Source: Anas platyrhynchos
Taxonomy: Eukaryota > Chordata > Aves > Anseriformes > Anatidae
Reading direction: 5' to 3'
Assembly (NCBI RefSeq): GCF_047663525.1
Contig: NC_092607.1
Location: 5,985,001 to 6,049,000 of the forward strand
DNA length: 64,000 nt
Shown: one piece after another, positions 51,171 through 62,241 of the stretch
Numbering within the stretch: position 1 is the stretch's first letter
Layout: the number at the start of each line of letters is the position of its first letter
Notes under the pieces: model-generated
Database searches by the model: none
The model's input: only the letters and a program-made list of their open reading frames with translations
What the model was told of the DNA's origin: nothing
Program-made: the position numbers and the translations under genes

Positions 51171-53754
51171 GGGAAAAGATATGTCAGAAATTCCCATGTG
51201 TCATGTCCACACAGCTCCATTGGTGCTGCTGTCCCACTGCCCGGAGAGACACAAAAGGCAAACTTCGCTTTTATCTCCCTGCAAATGCAGCCTGGTTATT
51301 TTTACTCCTGTATTGTCAGGCGAGCACAAAGGCAGAACGAGGGACTGCAGCCCCGGGAGGCAGCACAGCTCCTGGAGCCTGCTCTGCCAAGAGTGCAGGA
51401 TCAAAATCTTTGCTTTCCACCTTCCCAGGCTGGCCCATCCGAACCTCTGGCTCAGCTCTGGTCCAGGCTCTCCTCACTGGACTGCCTGGGAGCAGGGAAC
51501 CAGGGCAAGGACGTTGGGGTCGGCCCTTGATACCCCTTTGCCTTCTTCTCCATGGGCTTGGTTAGTTTATCCAACCACACTAGCTGCTTCCCATTGAACA
51601 CCAAAAGTCATGAATTTGCTTTTCTGGTTATAGGCAATGGAAATGCAATGGGTTTGTTGGAGGGGCTGATTCTGGATGGGCTCTGCCCAGCACTAAACCC
51701 CTGGGTCCTGCTTCCAGAGCATGCTCACCTCAATGCCAGAGCTTTGTTCATGGCTGAGGCAGATGAAAAATCACTCTGTACAGAGAGGCTGCTGGGTTTC
51801 CTCCACATCATTTTACCCAGGCTGACCCCAAAGAGTCCATGGGCAGCACGGTGACCACCACTCAGAGCACAGCTCCATCCCAACAGCAGCACCATGAACT
51901 TTCTGAGATGGGAATGGGCCCGGTGGGAGCAGCACAACCCAATGGCTGTGTCACGGGAATTTGTCTGCCAGGTTCAAGGAAGAGCCATGTAGTTGCTGGC
52001 ATCCTAAGTGGTTTCTGCCCTCCTGGCTGGCACTGGCACTGCTCGCAGAAGACCCCCACACCTCCTCCCAGCCAGCTCATGGCTGGTCCCCTCTGCAGCC
52101 CAGCTCTGCTCTGTCCCAGGCACCAGGCCACCTCACCCCCTGGGGAAGCAGGTGGGCCTCAGTGCAGACATGGGGGACACCTCTTGGCTGCCCAGTCCTG
52201 TGGTCATGTCCTGGGAGCACAGAAATGCCAACTGATCCCACCAAGGTGACTCCGGAGTGAAGCCTGGGAGCTTTGTGAGGTGGAGGAGGACTCCAGAGCT
52301 TCCCCCTGGGGTGGGAGCCCTGCTGGAGGGGATGGCTGAGCTCAGAGACGGGTCGGTAATGCCTTCAGTGACTGCACAGTGTAATGTAAGGGCTTTGCAT
52401 GGTGCTGGTCTTCCCATTAATTAAAATGGAGAGGAGGCTGTGGCCTGGTGCCCAAGGCGTGTTGCTTTGTCACTAACAAGGTGACCTTGAGCCCACCAGG
52501 ATGAAGCAGGCTGCAAGCCCCCATCTCCAAATACCACATGGTCACTCCCCCACTATGGTGGCCTGAAATCCATTTCTTCATCCACCAGGACGTGAGAGCA
52601 GCTGCTGCAGAGCTGGACTCCACAGATGTGTCTCCTCCATCTCCCCTGGGGGGAGACCATCGGGGGTCCTGAGCCCCCACCTGGCCGTGGCGCCGCAGAG
52701 GCCTTCAACCTCACCAAGACGGCAGGGCTGCAGCGTCTGGGAGAGCAACAGGCGGCGGTGGGCCACAGGTTCCTCTGAGGTCGGCCCGGTGGTCTTCTGC
52801 CTCCCCGTCCCGAGCTCGGAGTCGGGTTTCCACCCACGCCCTGGAGGGGCCCGAGGCCCGAGGCGGGTGCGGTGCCAAGTACCTTTGCCACGGGCAGTGG
52901 GACGAGCGCTCGTGCTGGCCCTACCAGCTGGCCCGGCCTCGCACATTCTTCTCAGGGCACGTACCCACCCCGCGCTCTGCTCACCCCCTCCCTGCCTTAT
53001 CTTTAAAGCGATTTTATTTTCGGAGATTCCTTCTGCAGTTCCTTCTGCTCGCCCTAGTTTCCCTCCCTCTTTGAAGATGTTCCAGCAGGGTCCATCAAAG
53101 GCCGAGCAGCTCTGTAGAAAGGGAGATGTGGAATGGTCACTCCAGCAGCTGCTGACACGCACTTCCTTTGGGTGCGGGTGATTTCGGAGCCTTTGTGATG
53201 TGGTTTTCAGGGTGGTAGGATGCTCATCCTGCCATTCCCGGCCAGGCCTGAGCTGTGCCTTTCAGACAGGTGCAGTGCAGCACCCTCAGCGGGGCAGCGG
53301 CTGGGGAGGGCTCCATGAACCTCCCACAGAACCCCACGGGCACGACGAGGAGCCCAAAGCTTTAGCTGGAGCAGAGAGGACTTGCTTTAGGTGGCTATCA
53401 CCTGGTGCCAGGCCTGCTCAGACATCCCACCAGCTCTCCACAACCACCCTCAGCACTGTGAGCATCTCCCCTGCCATTGAGGCACCCCGTTTTTCCCCCT
53501 ACAGCTCTACGCTTGACGTATCGGCATCCCGTGAGGTGGCAGATGAGGATGGGGCTCTTTGGCCATGCCTTTGAGGGCTGGACAAGCCTCTCCCCATGGG
53601 CCAGGACGCCACCAGCACCCAACTGTTTGGGTGTTTTGCACTCAGAGCAGCTCCTCGTCAGTCCCAGAGAGCCAGGGGGTGCCAGGGGCTCGGCCGCCCC
53701 CCTGTGACCTCCCTGCTGCTCCCCGACCCCGCGGGAGGAATGCTCCCCATTAGC

Positions 53755-53946
53755 AGGCTCTGATAAGTGGCAGGAAGGAGAATTACTCTCCGAGCCGGGC
53801 CATTTGCTAGAGGTTTCTTTCCACACTTAACATATCACCGCTATCAGCTCCCTGAAATGCACTGGAGGGGAGTGCGAAGGCGCCTGATTAGATAAAGACA
53901 ATCTGCAGAGGGGCTATTTCAGGCATATTTCCATGCAGCAGGAATG
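53755..53946. promoter_or_regulatory. Candidate distal enhancer, GATA and M-CAT motifs
   Basis: TGATAA near 53761, CTATCAG near 53841, AGATAA at 53890-53895, CTATTTC near 53914, and GGAATG (M-CAT/TEAD) at 53941-53946 within 190 bp. Less GC-rich than its surroundings. Function inferred. Confidence 0.25.
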
Positions 53947-55219
53947 TCTGCGTTCAGGCAGGGGTGACAGCACAGCACTGCCACCCGCCAGTGTCCCTCG
54001 GGCTCAGCCTGCACCCCGAGCCTGTGGCTGCGAGGTTCCCTCCAAAGCAGACCCCTAAACCCTGGCTGTGCTCTCTGCAAAGCACTTTTTCACCAAAAAA
54101 GCCTTCAGGAATAGTGCTGCTGCTTGCTGTAGTGTGAGGCTTGGGCAGCATGAGCACACCGGAGCCTCTGGGCACTGTGCTCCCACAGTGAGTGAAAGAA
54201 ATGAATGTACAAAACGCATCCAAAATGAGGATTGGGATTGGGAATGTACCTGGAAGAGGCATGACATGAGAAATCGGGGGCTGGAGTTAGTAAGCAATGT
54301 GCTGGGAAGGTCCCACTCGGGCAAAGAGACAGCAAGGTCACCTGGAGATGGGGAAAACTGGGGAGTTTTTATTTGTTTGCATTTCATTTCCCAGCGTTGA
54401 GGTTTTAGGGACGTTCTTCTCCAGAGGGATGGCCACTGGAAAGACCCAGTATCTGTTTAGGAACAGAGGTTGTAACAAACACTGCAAAAATTACAGGAAT
54501 GTGTGAGCCGACTTCAGTGAAGACGCTTGAGGTTTTGGCAGTGCATTACAAAAAGAGATGAGAGAAAAGGGCCTCTCGCCCCCCTCGTTTGAACACTTAA
54601 TGGCACCTCAATTGCAGCTGGCTTGCCGGGACAGGCCCTGGCACACAGCAGCCTTTGGAAAAGAAGCCCAAGAGCTGCCCTGGTCTTAGGTGTTTCCAAG
54701 GTGTTTTCTCCCGCTTGATCAACCTCAGCTCAGCTCATGACAGGGGACAGCAGTTCAAGACGGAGAGGCAGCAAACGTGGGATTTTCCCATGGGACCTGG
54801 TAGGCTTGGGCCTGGCCGCCACCTCGGAGGGAGCAGCATTGCTGTGTGTCCCCACGCTGTGCCAGGACCTCCCCACGTCGCTGTGGCCCATCAGGCGGTC
54901 ACAGCAAGGAGGTGGCTCGCTGCTGGCTGCCCTGCCCAGGTGAGGGCAGCAGGAGATGGTGGCCACCACCCCAGGACTTCTGTTTTGGCCGTGGATTCCA
55001 GGTTTCCAGTCACCAGCCTTGTGGGCTGCTCCCTGCAGGCTGAGCCGAGCAGAAGTGGGTGAGCGTCCATGGCAGGGGAGCAGGGCACAGTGTCCCCACA
55101 CGTGTCCCCATCCAGGAGCTCGGGCATCGCTCCGGGAAGCAAAAGCACACCCAAACTTGGGTGGAAACCCCCAATTTGGTTTTCCACCCGCTGGTCCCGC
55201 TGGCTCCCTCGCAGCCCGG

Positions 55220-55450
55220 CTCGGTGCTATTTATACCTCGCTCCACGGCGCAGAAAGGCCTGGTGGAAAAGCTAAGGAAGTGAAATTACTTTGGGGAAGA
55301 AATGACACTACCCGTTTATAAATAACCCGCGTTTCATTGATCCTGTGGATGCTGCCTTGGCAGAGAGTCCAATGTCACCGCTCCAGTCATGCAGACAATA
55401 GGCGGGCATTGTTTTATTCTCAGTTACAGCCAAAAGGACAGCACCAGCTG
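55220..55450. promoter_or_regulatory. Candidate upstream muscle enhancer with two MEF2 sites
   Basis: CTATTTATAC at 55227-55236 and a consensus-fitting TTATAAATAA at 55316-55325, followed by E-box CAGCTG at 55446-55451 and CTATCTTTAG nearby. About 4.2 kb upstream of the proposed MYH7B start and 0.8 kb from the GSS promoter. Inference from motifs only. Confidence 0.35.
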
Positions 55451-55966
55451 CCTGGCTATCTTTAGCCCATGAGAGCACCCTCCAATTGTTCTGCACCTCA
55501 GACAATAGGCACACGTGGGGGGGGGTTTAGGATTGCTGGCCTTAGCGGAGCATTTCGCATCGAGAGGCGGCCTGGGGGACAACAGATTGCTTTCATACCC
55601 TCGCCGAAGCTGGCACCCATAGGGCAGGGCAGCCGGGCTGCGGGAGCAGAGCCGCGTTTCTCTGCAGGACGGGGCCGAGGGGCTGTGCTCTGGGGGAGCC
55701 CCCCGAGCTGTGCCCGCAGCAGGAGCCCCACTGCTCTGTCGTTATGTGGCTGCTGCCGCACTGCTCCCCCTGCTCCTGCGGCCAGGACAAATGACACAGC
55801 GCCAGGCACCGCAGCTGCACAGCACAACGTTCACTTTTGGTGTTTTGGGGTGTTTTGGGGTGTTTTTTGGTGTTTTTTGATTTTTTTTTTCCACTTTTTT
55901 TTCCAGGGGAACCAAGTGCAGAGGACGAGCGATGCTCTGCAGGCACAGCCGGGCGGCCAAGCACCC

Positions 55967-56008
55967 TTAATTAATTAATTAATTAAGCTGATTAACGGCG
56001 TTAATTAA
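55967..56008. repeat. TTAA tandem run and second TTAATTAA
   Basis: Five TTAA units (55967-55986) and a separate TTAATTAA (56001-56008) just upstream of the CpG-rich GSS promoter. Self-complementary; could be homeodomain-type sites or simply a simple repeat. Confidence 0.8.
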
Positions 56009-56039
56009 GGCAGGGCCCCCCATTTTTCCTACACCCCCC

Positions 56040-56280
56040 CCCCCCCGGTGCCTCCGCCCCCGCCACCCTCCAGCCCGGCCCGGAGTGACGTCACGCCGTG
56101 ACGTCACGCGGCCGTGACGCCAGCCCCGCTCCCTCCCCCCGCCCTCCGGGTCCAGCGCGCACGCACGCCCCAAGCCCCGCCCCTCTCCCCTGCCGGCTGC
56201 CAATCAGCGGGGCGGGAAGCGGGGCGCGGCCAATCAGAGTGGGGAGGGGGCGGGGCGGGCAGGGAGCACTGGGAGCAGGT
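56040..56280 (+). promoter_or_regulatory. GSS: GSS CpG-island promoter and non-coding exon 1
   Basis: CpG- and GC-rich, TATA-less. Two perfect CRE/ATF palindromes TGACGTCA (56086-56093 and 56099-56106), a third TGACG half-site near 56115, two CCAAT boxes (56200-56204 and 56230-56234), and GC boxes (GGGGCGGGG) near 56248. The presumed exon 1 ends GGGAGCAG at 56278 with a GTACGG donor and joins the acceptor at 57039. Confidence 0.7.
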
Positions 56281-57039
56281 ACGGGACGGGCGGGGCTGTG
56301 GCGGGAGGGGGCTCGGGGGGCTATGGGGGCTATAGGGGATAGGGGGGGTATGGGGGATATAGGGGATAGGGGGTGCGGGGGGCAGGGGGACCAGCAGGGA
56401 CCATCAGGGACTACGGGATCACGGGACCACGGGGTCTGGGGGGGCTGCAGGGGACTGGGGGGGCTGTGGGGTGCAGGGGGGGCACGGTGGGGTTATGGGG
56501 TCCTGTGGTCGCTATAGGGGGCTGGGTGGGATACAGAGGGCGGGGGGCTGTGGGGTGCGGGGGGATACAGGGACTGCGGGGTCCGGGAGGGCTGTGGGGG
56601 ACGGGGTGGGATATGGGGTGTGGGGGGGGTGTGGGTTACAGGGGGGTATAGGGGCTGTGGGGCCATGGGGGGCAGGGGGCTACAGGGGGCTGGGTGCGCT
56701 GTGGGGTACAGGGCTCTGTGGGGTGCGGGGGGGCTGTAGGGTTTGTGGGGGTCTGGGGTCTGGGGGGGCTACAGGGTACTGGGTAGGCTATGGCGTGCAG
56801 GGGGCTATGGGGTGCAGGGGGGCTATAGGGGACTGTGGGGCTATAGAGGGCAGGGGGGCTGTGGGATGGGGCCAGAGGTCTCTAGGGGGCTGGGTTTGGG
56901 GCTGTGGGGTGCCAGGTCTCAGTGGGGCACGGGGCAGGGCAGGCATTGCCTCTCCTCACCCCCCTGTGCTGGGACCCTGGTTTTGGGGCCGCTGGCCATG
57001 CCCCCGTTGTCGCTATGGGGTGACGCGGCGGTGCCCCAG
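56281..57039 (+). repeat. G-rich GSS intron 1 with degenerate GGGG-T repeats
   Basis: About 600 bp (56300-56920) of irregular tandem units of the type GGGGGCTATGGGG or GTGGGGTGCAGGG on the transcript strand. Dozens of G4 runs lie close together, which is strongly G-quadruplex-prone. A long open frame here (mostly G, W, Y, R) is an artefact of composition. Confidence 0.85.
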
Positions 57040-57041
57040 GC

Positions 57042-60000
57042 ATGGCGGGGCTGTGGGACGCGGCGCTGCGGGGCGAGGCGGCCGTGCGCCGGGCGGCCCT
57101 GGCGGCGGTGGACGCGGCGCTGCTGGAGGGCGTGCTGATGCGCACCGAGGCCGAGCCCAACGCCTCCGACGTAAGCCCGGCCGCCCCACGGCCTCCCCAA
57201 AACCCCACGGGGTGGGTCTGGGGGCTCAATGGGGTCGGGGTGGCGCTGCCTCCGCTCCCCTCCTGCAGGTGGTGAGCTTCGCGCCCTTCACGCTGCTGCC
57301 CTCGGCCGTGCCCAGCGCCCTGTTCCGGCAGGCGTACGCCGTGCAGCAGGACTTCAACCTGCTGGTGGACGCCATCAGCCAGGACAGGGAGTTCCTGGAG
57401 CGTGCTCTGGCCAGGTAACGCTTGGGGCTTCACCGAGTTTAATTACGGGGGACATTAATTGGGAAGCATTTGTCGCCCTCCGGGTGTCCCCGCCTGCCGT
57501 CCTTGGAGCTGAGGGGTGCGGTGTGCACTCCCCTGGGCAGGCACCTCTCCGTTCTGCTTTGTGTGTCCTCACATAACGCCAGCAGCCTTGGGGTCTCCTT
57601 GGGCCGGCAGTTTTTTTGGGGTCTCCTTGGGCCAGCAGTTCATTTCCCTTTGCCAGTGTCTGAGCCTCGTGGCTTCTCGCTCGGCAGTGTGCTGGCACCA
57701 GGGCTTTGAATCCCAGTTGCTTCTTTGAGTCCCGCACTGAGGAGCCTGCCCTGGCCTCATTTTGCACCCCCCCTGGCTGCCTGATCCCCACAGAGCGCTG
57801 GGCACCGCGGGGTGTGGGGTTTGGGGCCCGGCAGGGCGCCCGCTGGGCTGATTCTCTCCTTCCCCTGGCGAGGGGCTGACGGGGTCCTGCTGTTCCCCCA
57901 GCACGGTCAAGGTGGATGACTTCACGGCGCGGCTCTTCAGGATCCATCTGCAGGTTCTGGAGGAGGGACTGGCGCAGGTAGCGCGGGGACCCGGGGCCGC
58001 TCGGGACCCGCAGGGCACCGGGGCTGCGCCTGCTGCGGGCTCCACGCGGCCCCGGCTCGCCTCGTGTGGGTTCTGGTTGGTACCAGGGCGGCCACATCCG
58101 CCCCGGGAGTGCGGTGAGAGGCAGCAGGAGAAGCGGGGGTGGGCGCGGGTCCCGCTTCACCCCCCTCCTCCCGCCTCAGTCCGTGTTTTTAGGCATAAAC
58201 CGCTCGGATTACATGTTCGACTGCGGGGCGCCCGGGGCGCCGGCGCTGAAGCAGATCGAGATAAACACCATCGCCGCCAGCTTCGGCGGCCTGGCCTCCC
58301 GCACCGCCGCCGTGCACGGGTGAGGAGCGGCCGCAGCCCCGCACCCCGACCCGGCCCCGTGGGGCTGCCCCGCGGCCAGGCCCTGGGAGCCGCTCTCGTT
58401 CCTTAGGCGGGTGCTGAAGGAGCTGGGGATGGCCGAGGAGGCGTCGCGGCTGCTGCCCAACAACCCCTCCGAGGGGCTGGCCTCGGGCATCGCCAAGGCC
58501 TGGGAGCTGTACGGCTCGCGGAGGTGAGGAGCCTGCCCCGGACAGCCCCACGGGGGCCGTCCTGCTCCCTGTGCCAGCACACGGGAAGGCTGGAGGAGGC
58601 TCGCGGGAGCCGTGCGGGATCGCCGAGATCAGGGGGTGGTGGTCCCGGGGGCTCGGGGTGTAACGGTGTTCTGGGTGTCTCCTGTAGCGCTGTGGTGATG
58701 TTCCTGGTGGAGGAGGTGCAAAGGAACATCTTTGATCAGCGATGCGTGGAGAACGAGCTTTGGAACAGGTAAAGCACAGCCCGTCCGCTTCCTACACGGT
58801 CACCTACGCGAGGGTGAAGCCGAACACGTCGCGGTTTCTGAGGCTGTGAGGGGGCCTTGGTGGGTAGGGGGGCAGCCGTCACCTTGGGCTTCCCTCCGGG
58901 GTCTCTTCAGCCTTCCTTTGCTGGCCCCCTGCAAAGGGCTGGAAAAGGGGGGGGTGAGGAGCTCGAGCCCCGAGGCGGAGCTGGGGAGATCCCCGGCCCT
59001 GCCAGCTGTGGGGTCTGCGGGGCCACAGTGCCGCTGTGTGGAGAAGGGCGATAAGGGGTGGTCCCAGGGAGCACAACGCCGGCTGCTGCTGGCTGGGAAG
59101 CCGGCTGTGAGCAGCTCCGTCCTGCAGGGATAGAAAATCAGGCTCCTGGCTGCCAGCAGAAATGCTTCAGGAGGTGGAAGGCGAAGGCGGGCGTTTCGGC
59201 ACATGCCTGGGGACGCGGGTGGGTGCGGGCAGCAGGAGCTGCTGTGACCTGCCTGCTCCGTGGAGAGTGTGCCGAGGTGTTGGGGAAGGAGCAGCAGCTC
59301 CGTGCTGCTTCCAGCTGAGGTTTCCTCCCCACGTGCCTCCGTGCCCAGCCCGCTGTGTGACCATCCCGCTCCTCTTTTAGGAACATTCGGGTCATCAGGA
59401 AGCGCTTCCGAGACGTGTTTGAGAAGGGCTCCCTGGACGAAGCCAGGAGGCTGTACATGTGAGTACGAGCTGTGTGTGCACTTAGGGTTGTGCCTGGCAG
59501 TGTTGGTGACAGTTCTGGGTGTAAATAGTGGCATTGTGAGATGTGCTGCTGCTCCAGGCTGCTGCCGCTAATTCCCCTTAGAGCTGAAACGATTTTGTTT
59601 TTGCTGTGCTAGGATTTTGCACACACCCATCAGTCCCTTACAGCTGGAAACCCCATTTCCCTCCTCCAAACCACAGCCTCCTGAGCTCCGCGTGCTCCCC
59701 TCTCCCCCCACGTACACATGCAGGGAGAAACCCTGGCTCTTGCAGAGGTTTCCACCGGGATGCTTCCTGCTGAGCCTCCACGTGATGCCGTGCGGGCGGC
59801 AGGGCTGGGTTACCCGTGCAGAGGAAGTGAAGTCCCGCGAGTCCTTGCGGCCTCCCTTGGCTCTGAGCGCCCTCAGGGTCTCGTCCGTGCCTGCAGCTGA
59901 TCCCAGGCTCATCGCTCGTCCCGTTCCCAGGCTGTTGTGCTTGGAGCCGCACGAGGCGCATTGGTTGCCTGCCCATGTTTTTCCTCTTGTTAGCTGATTT

Positions 60001-62241
60001 TTTAATTTTATTTTTCCATGCTCTGACCTTTGGCACCTCTGCCATGTTTAACTACTGAGCGTTTGTCATCGCCAGACAGTTAAGGGGAAAGTATCTGCAG
60101 ACGCTTCCTGCAGAGCATCCTGCCTGGCTGCGGAGGCGGTTACGGCGTGCTGCCTGCCCGCGGCAGTGTCCGTGCTGCCTTCCCTGCCCGCGCTCCGCTG
60201 CTGCGGCTCGGTGCGTGGCACTGCGGCTGCTCTGGGGCAGGTTGCTGTGTCCTGCCTGGAATCGCCAGCCAGGAAGGATCCCCTTCCTCCCCAGCTGCAG
60301 GAATGCAAGGCTACTAAAAAATGAGGTTCTTGCCTCCCTCCTGGGTTGGCTGCCTGAGTTACCGGGACGTTGGTTAGGGCAGAGGCCTGGTGCCAGCTCC
60401 CCGTGCCGCAGGCGCTCTCGAGGAGGAGCAGAGCAGCTCGGGAGGCCAAGCAGAAGGGGCGATCGCCATCCGAGCCCTGGCAGCCCCCTTGGTGGCTGCT
60501 GGCTCTGATGGCTGCTGCTTTCTGTTCCAGGGATGGCCAGGAGGTAGCAGTGGTGTACTACAGAGAGGGCTACGTGCCGACAAACTACAATCAGCAGGTC
60601 AGCACCCACTGCTCGCTCCCAGAAGCTCTGTGGCAGTGCCAGAGGGTTTGAAACACCCTGTGGTCCTGTCCCGGGTGGGTCAGGCCCATCCAAGCGGCTT
60701 TGGGAAGCTGACACATCTTTGCTGCTCGTGCAGTGCTCCTGTAATAAGAAAAAGGAGTGGGTTTCTCCAGTCACCACTCGTGTGGTCACCCCCTGTCTGC
60801 AGCACCGAGCTGTGGCTGTGTGATACGGGTTAACATTGATTAGTGCCTGCTTAAAGCATTTAGGCTTGAACTACAAATAATTTTCTGCCCTAAACTATGC
60901 ACTAGGACTGTTGGCTGCAGGTGGTAATGACACAGGGCAGATGGTGCTGTTGGCTGAAAATGCTGGGGAGGGGAGTGCAGGGGAAGGCAACGGGGCAGCC
61001 TGGCTGTGCTGCTCCCCGGGGCAGTGGCAGGCCCACGTGTGCCTCTCTCCCCATGCCATTCCCGTCCCTGCCAGGCAGGGCTGGTGCCTGTCAAAAAATG
61101 AAGAGCAAGGGAGAGAGAACCTGGCTGTGATGGGCCGGTCGCTCTCCCTCTCTCTCAGAACTGGGAGGCGCGGTTGCTGCTGGAGAGGTCGAGGGCAGTG
61201 AAGTGCCCCGACATCGCCACCCAGCTGGCCGGCACCAAGAAGGTGCAGCAGGAGCTGAGCCGCCCGGGGACCCTGGAGAAGCTGCTGCCCGGCCGCACCG
61301 AGGCCATTGCTCGCATCCGAGCCACGTTCGCCGGGCTCTACTCACTGGATGTGGTGAGTGGGGTGGGAGTGAGGGTGCGGGCGCGCTCTTGGCATGTGTG
61401 GTGCTCCTCCTTGGTTAGAAACACGAGGGGGCCTCGCTGTGGCCTCGGGACCCTGGTTATCCTGCTCACAGCAGCCCATCGAGGAGCTCCTGCTCCTCCC
61501 TGATGTGTTGCTGTTGCTTTCTTTCCTGCCAGGGTGAGGAGGGTGACAAGATAGCTGCTACGGCTATCGCCAACCCCGACCAGTTTGTGCTGAAGCCGCA
61601 GCGGGAAGGCGGAGGTAGGAGCTGCAGGGGGGCCTTGGTGTGGCTCAGGGCTCAGCGTGGAGCTGCTTTGGCCACGGGGACAGGTCATGGTGCTGAGGGA
61701 GCTCCAGGTCCCAGAGCTGGGGGAATCACGGGCAGCGCTGCATCTGCTCGGGCTGCTGGGGCAAACGGTTTCTGCGCTGGGAAGCTCCTGACCTGCCCAT
61801 CCTGTGCTCAGGGAACAACCTCTATGGCGAGGAGCTCAGGCAGGTGCTGGAGAAGATCAAAGACAGCCCTGAGAGAACCTCCTACATCCTGATGGATAAG
61901 ATCCAGCCCCAGCCAACAAGGAATTACTTGCTGAGGGCTCACAGTCCCCTAAAAGCATCCGAGTGCGTCTCAGAGCTTGGGATCTTTGGCGTTTATGTCA
62001 GGTGAGTTTATGTCAGCGCCCCAGCCAGGAACAGGAACAGGGCTCAAACTGTCCCGGGTGGTGGAAAGGCCGCGGGCTTTCTGCTCCAGTGCTGCCCAGC
62101 TGCCCTTCTCTCCGCAGGCAGGGCAAGGAGCTGGTGATGAACGAGGCGGCCGGCCACCTCCTGCGGACGAAGGCCGTGGAGCACGCGGACGGCGGGGTGG
62201 CGGCCGGGGTGGCCGTGCTGGACACCCCCTACCTGGTGTGA
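57042..62241 (+). CDS. GSS: GSS, glutathione synthetase (12 coding exons, complete)
   Basis: Cytosolic homodimeric ATP-grasp ligase that joins gamma-glutamylcysteine and glycine with ATP, the second step of glutathione synthesis. Exons: 57042-57170, 57269-57414, 57902-57977, 58180-58319, 58407-58523, 58688-58768, 59381-59458, 60531-60597, 61159-61353, 61533-61614, 61812-62001, 62118-62241 (TGA 62239). They sum to 1,425 nt and 474 residues, the human length, and conserved residues keep human numbering: R125, E144, N146, R283, K305, K364, E368, G369-G370, N373, R450, K452. All junctions are GT-AG with matching phase. The start follows the acceptor by two bases and has G at -3 and +4. The N-terminal 45 residues are Ala-rich and diverged from mammals. 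Confidence 0.98.
58180..58319 (+). CDS. GSS: GSS exon 4: substrate-binding segment
   Basis: Residues 118-164: [11 protein letters not shown] with R125 (gamma-glutamylcysteine/glutathione contact), then [19 protein letters not shown] with E144 and N146, which coordinate Mg2+ and substrate in the human enzyme. The loop between them (DCGAPGAP) differs from human. Confidence 0.93.
61533..62241 (+). CDS. GSS: GSS exons 10-12: ATP-grasp core, G-rich loop and A-loop
   Basis: Exons 61533-61614, 61812-62001 and 62118-62241. [18 protein letters not shown] (361-378) is the glycine-rich ATP loop with K364 and the Mg-binding E368. [10 protein letters not shown] supplies the adenine-side hinge. [10 protein letters not shown] is followed by [18 protein letters not shown], the alanine-rich loop with R450 and K452 that closes over the substrate. 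The protein ends DTPYLV. Confidence 0.96.

Larger units (their letters stand above)
51310..56035. other. Divergent intergenic region between MYH7B and GSS
   Basis: 4.7 kb without a gene I can support. Open frames up to about 200 codons are GC-driven and show no domain or splice logic. Two motif clusters stand out: GATA/M-CAT type at 53755-53946 and MEF2/E-box type at 55220-55450. Low-complexity runs precede the GSS promoter: GGGGTGTTTT-type repeats near 55833-55890 and TTAA repeats at 55967-56008. Confidence 0.6.

Noticed and set aside
52553..53181. Possible gene between MYH7B and GSS (164-194-codon frames on both strands)
   Set aside because: Overlapping frames on opposite strands in GC-rich DNA with no recognisable protein similarity.
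56471..57418. 315-codon open frame rich in Gly, Trp, Tyr and Arg
   Set aside because: It runs through the G-rich GSS intron into exons 1-2, and only the short exon parts match a protein family. The rest follows base composition.
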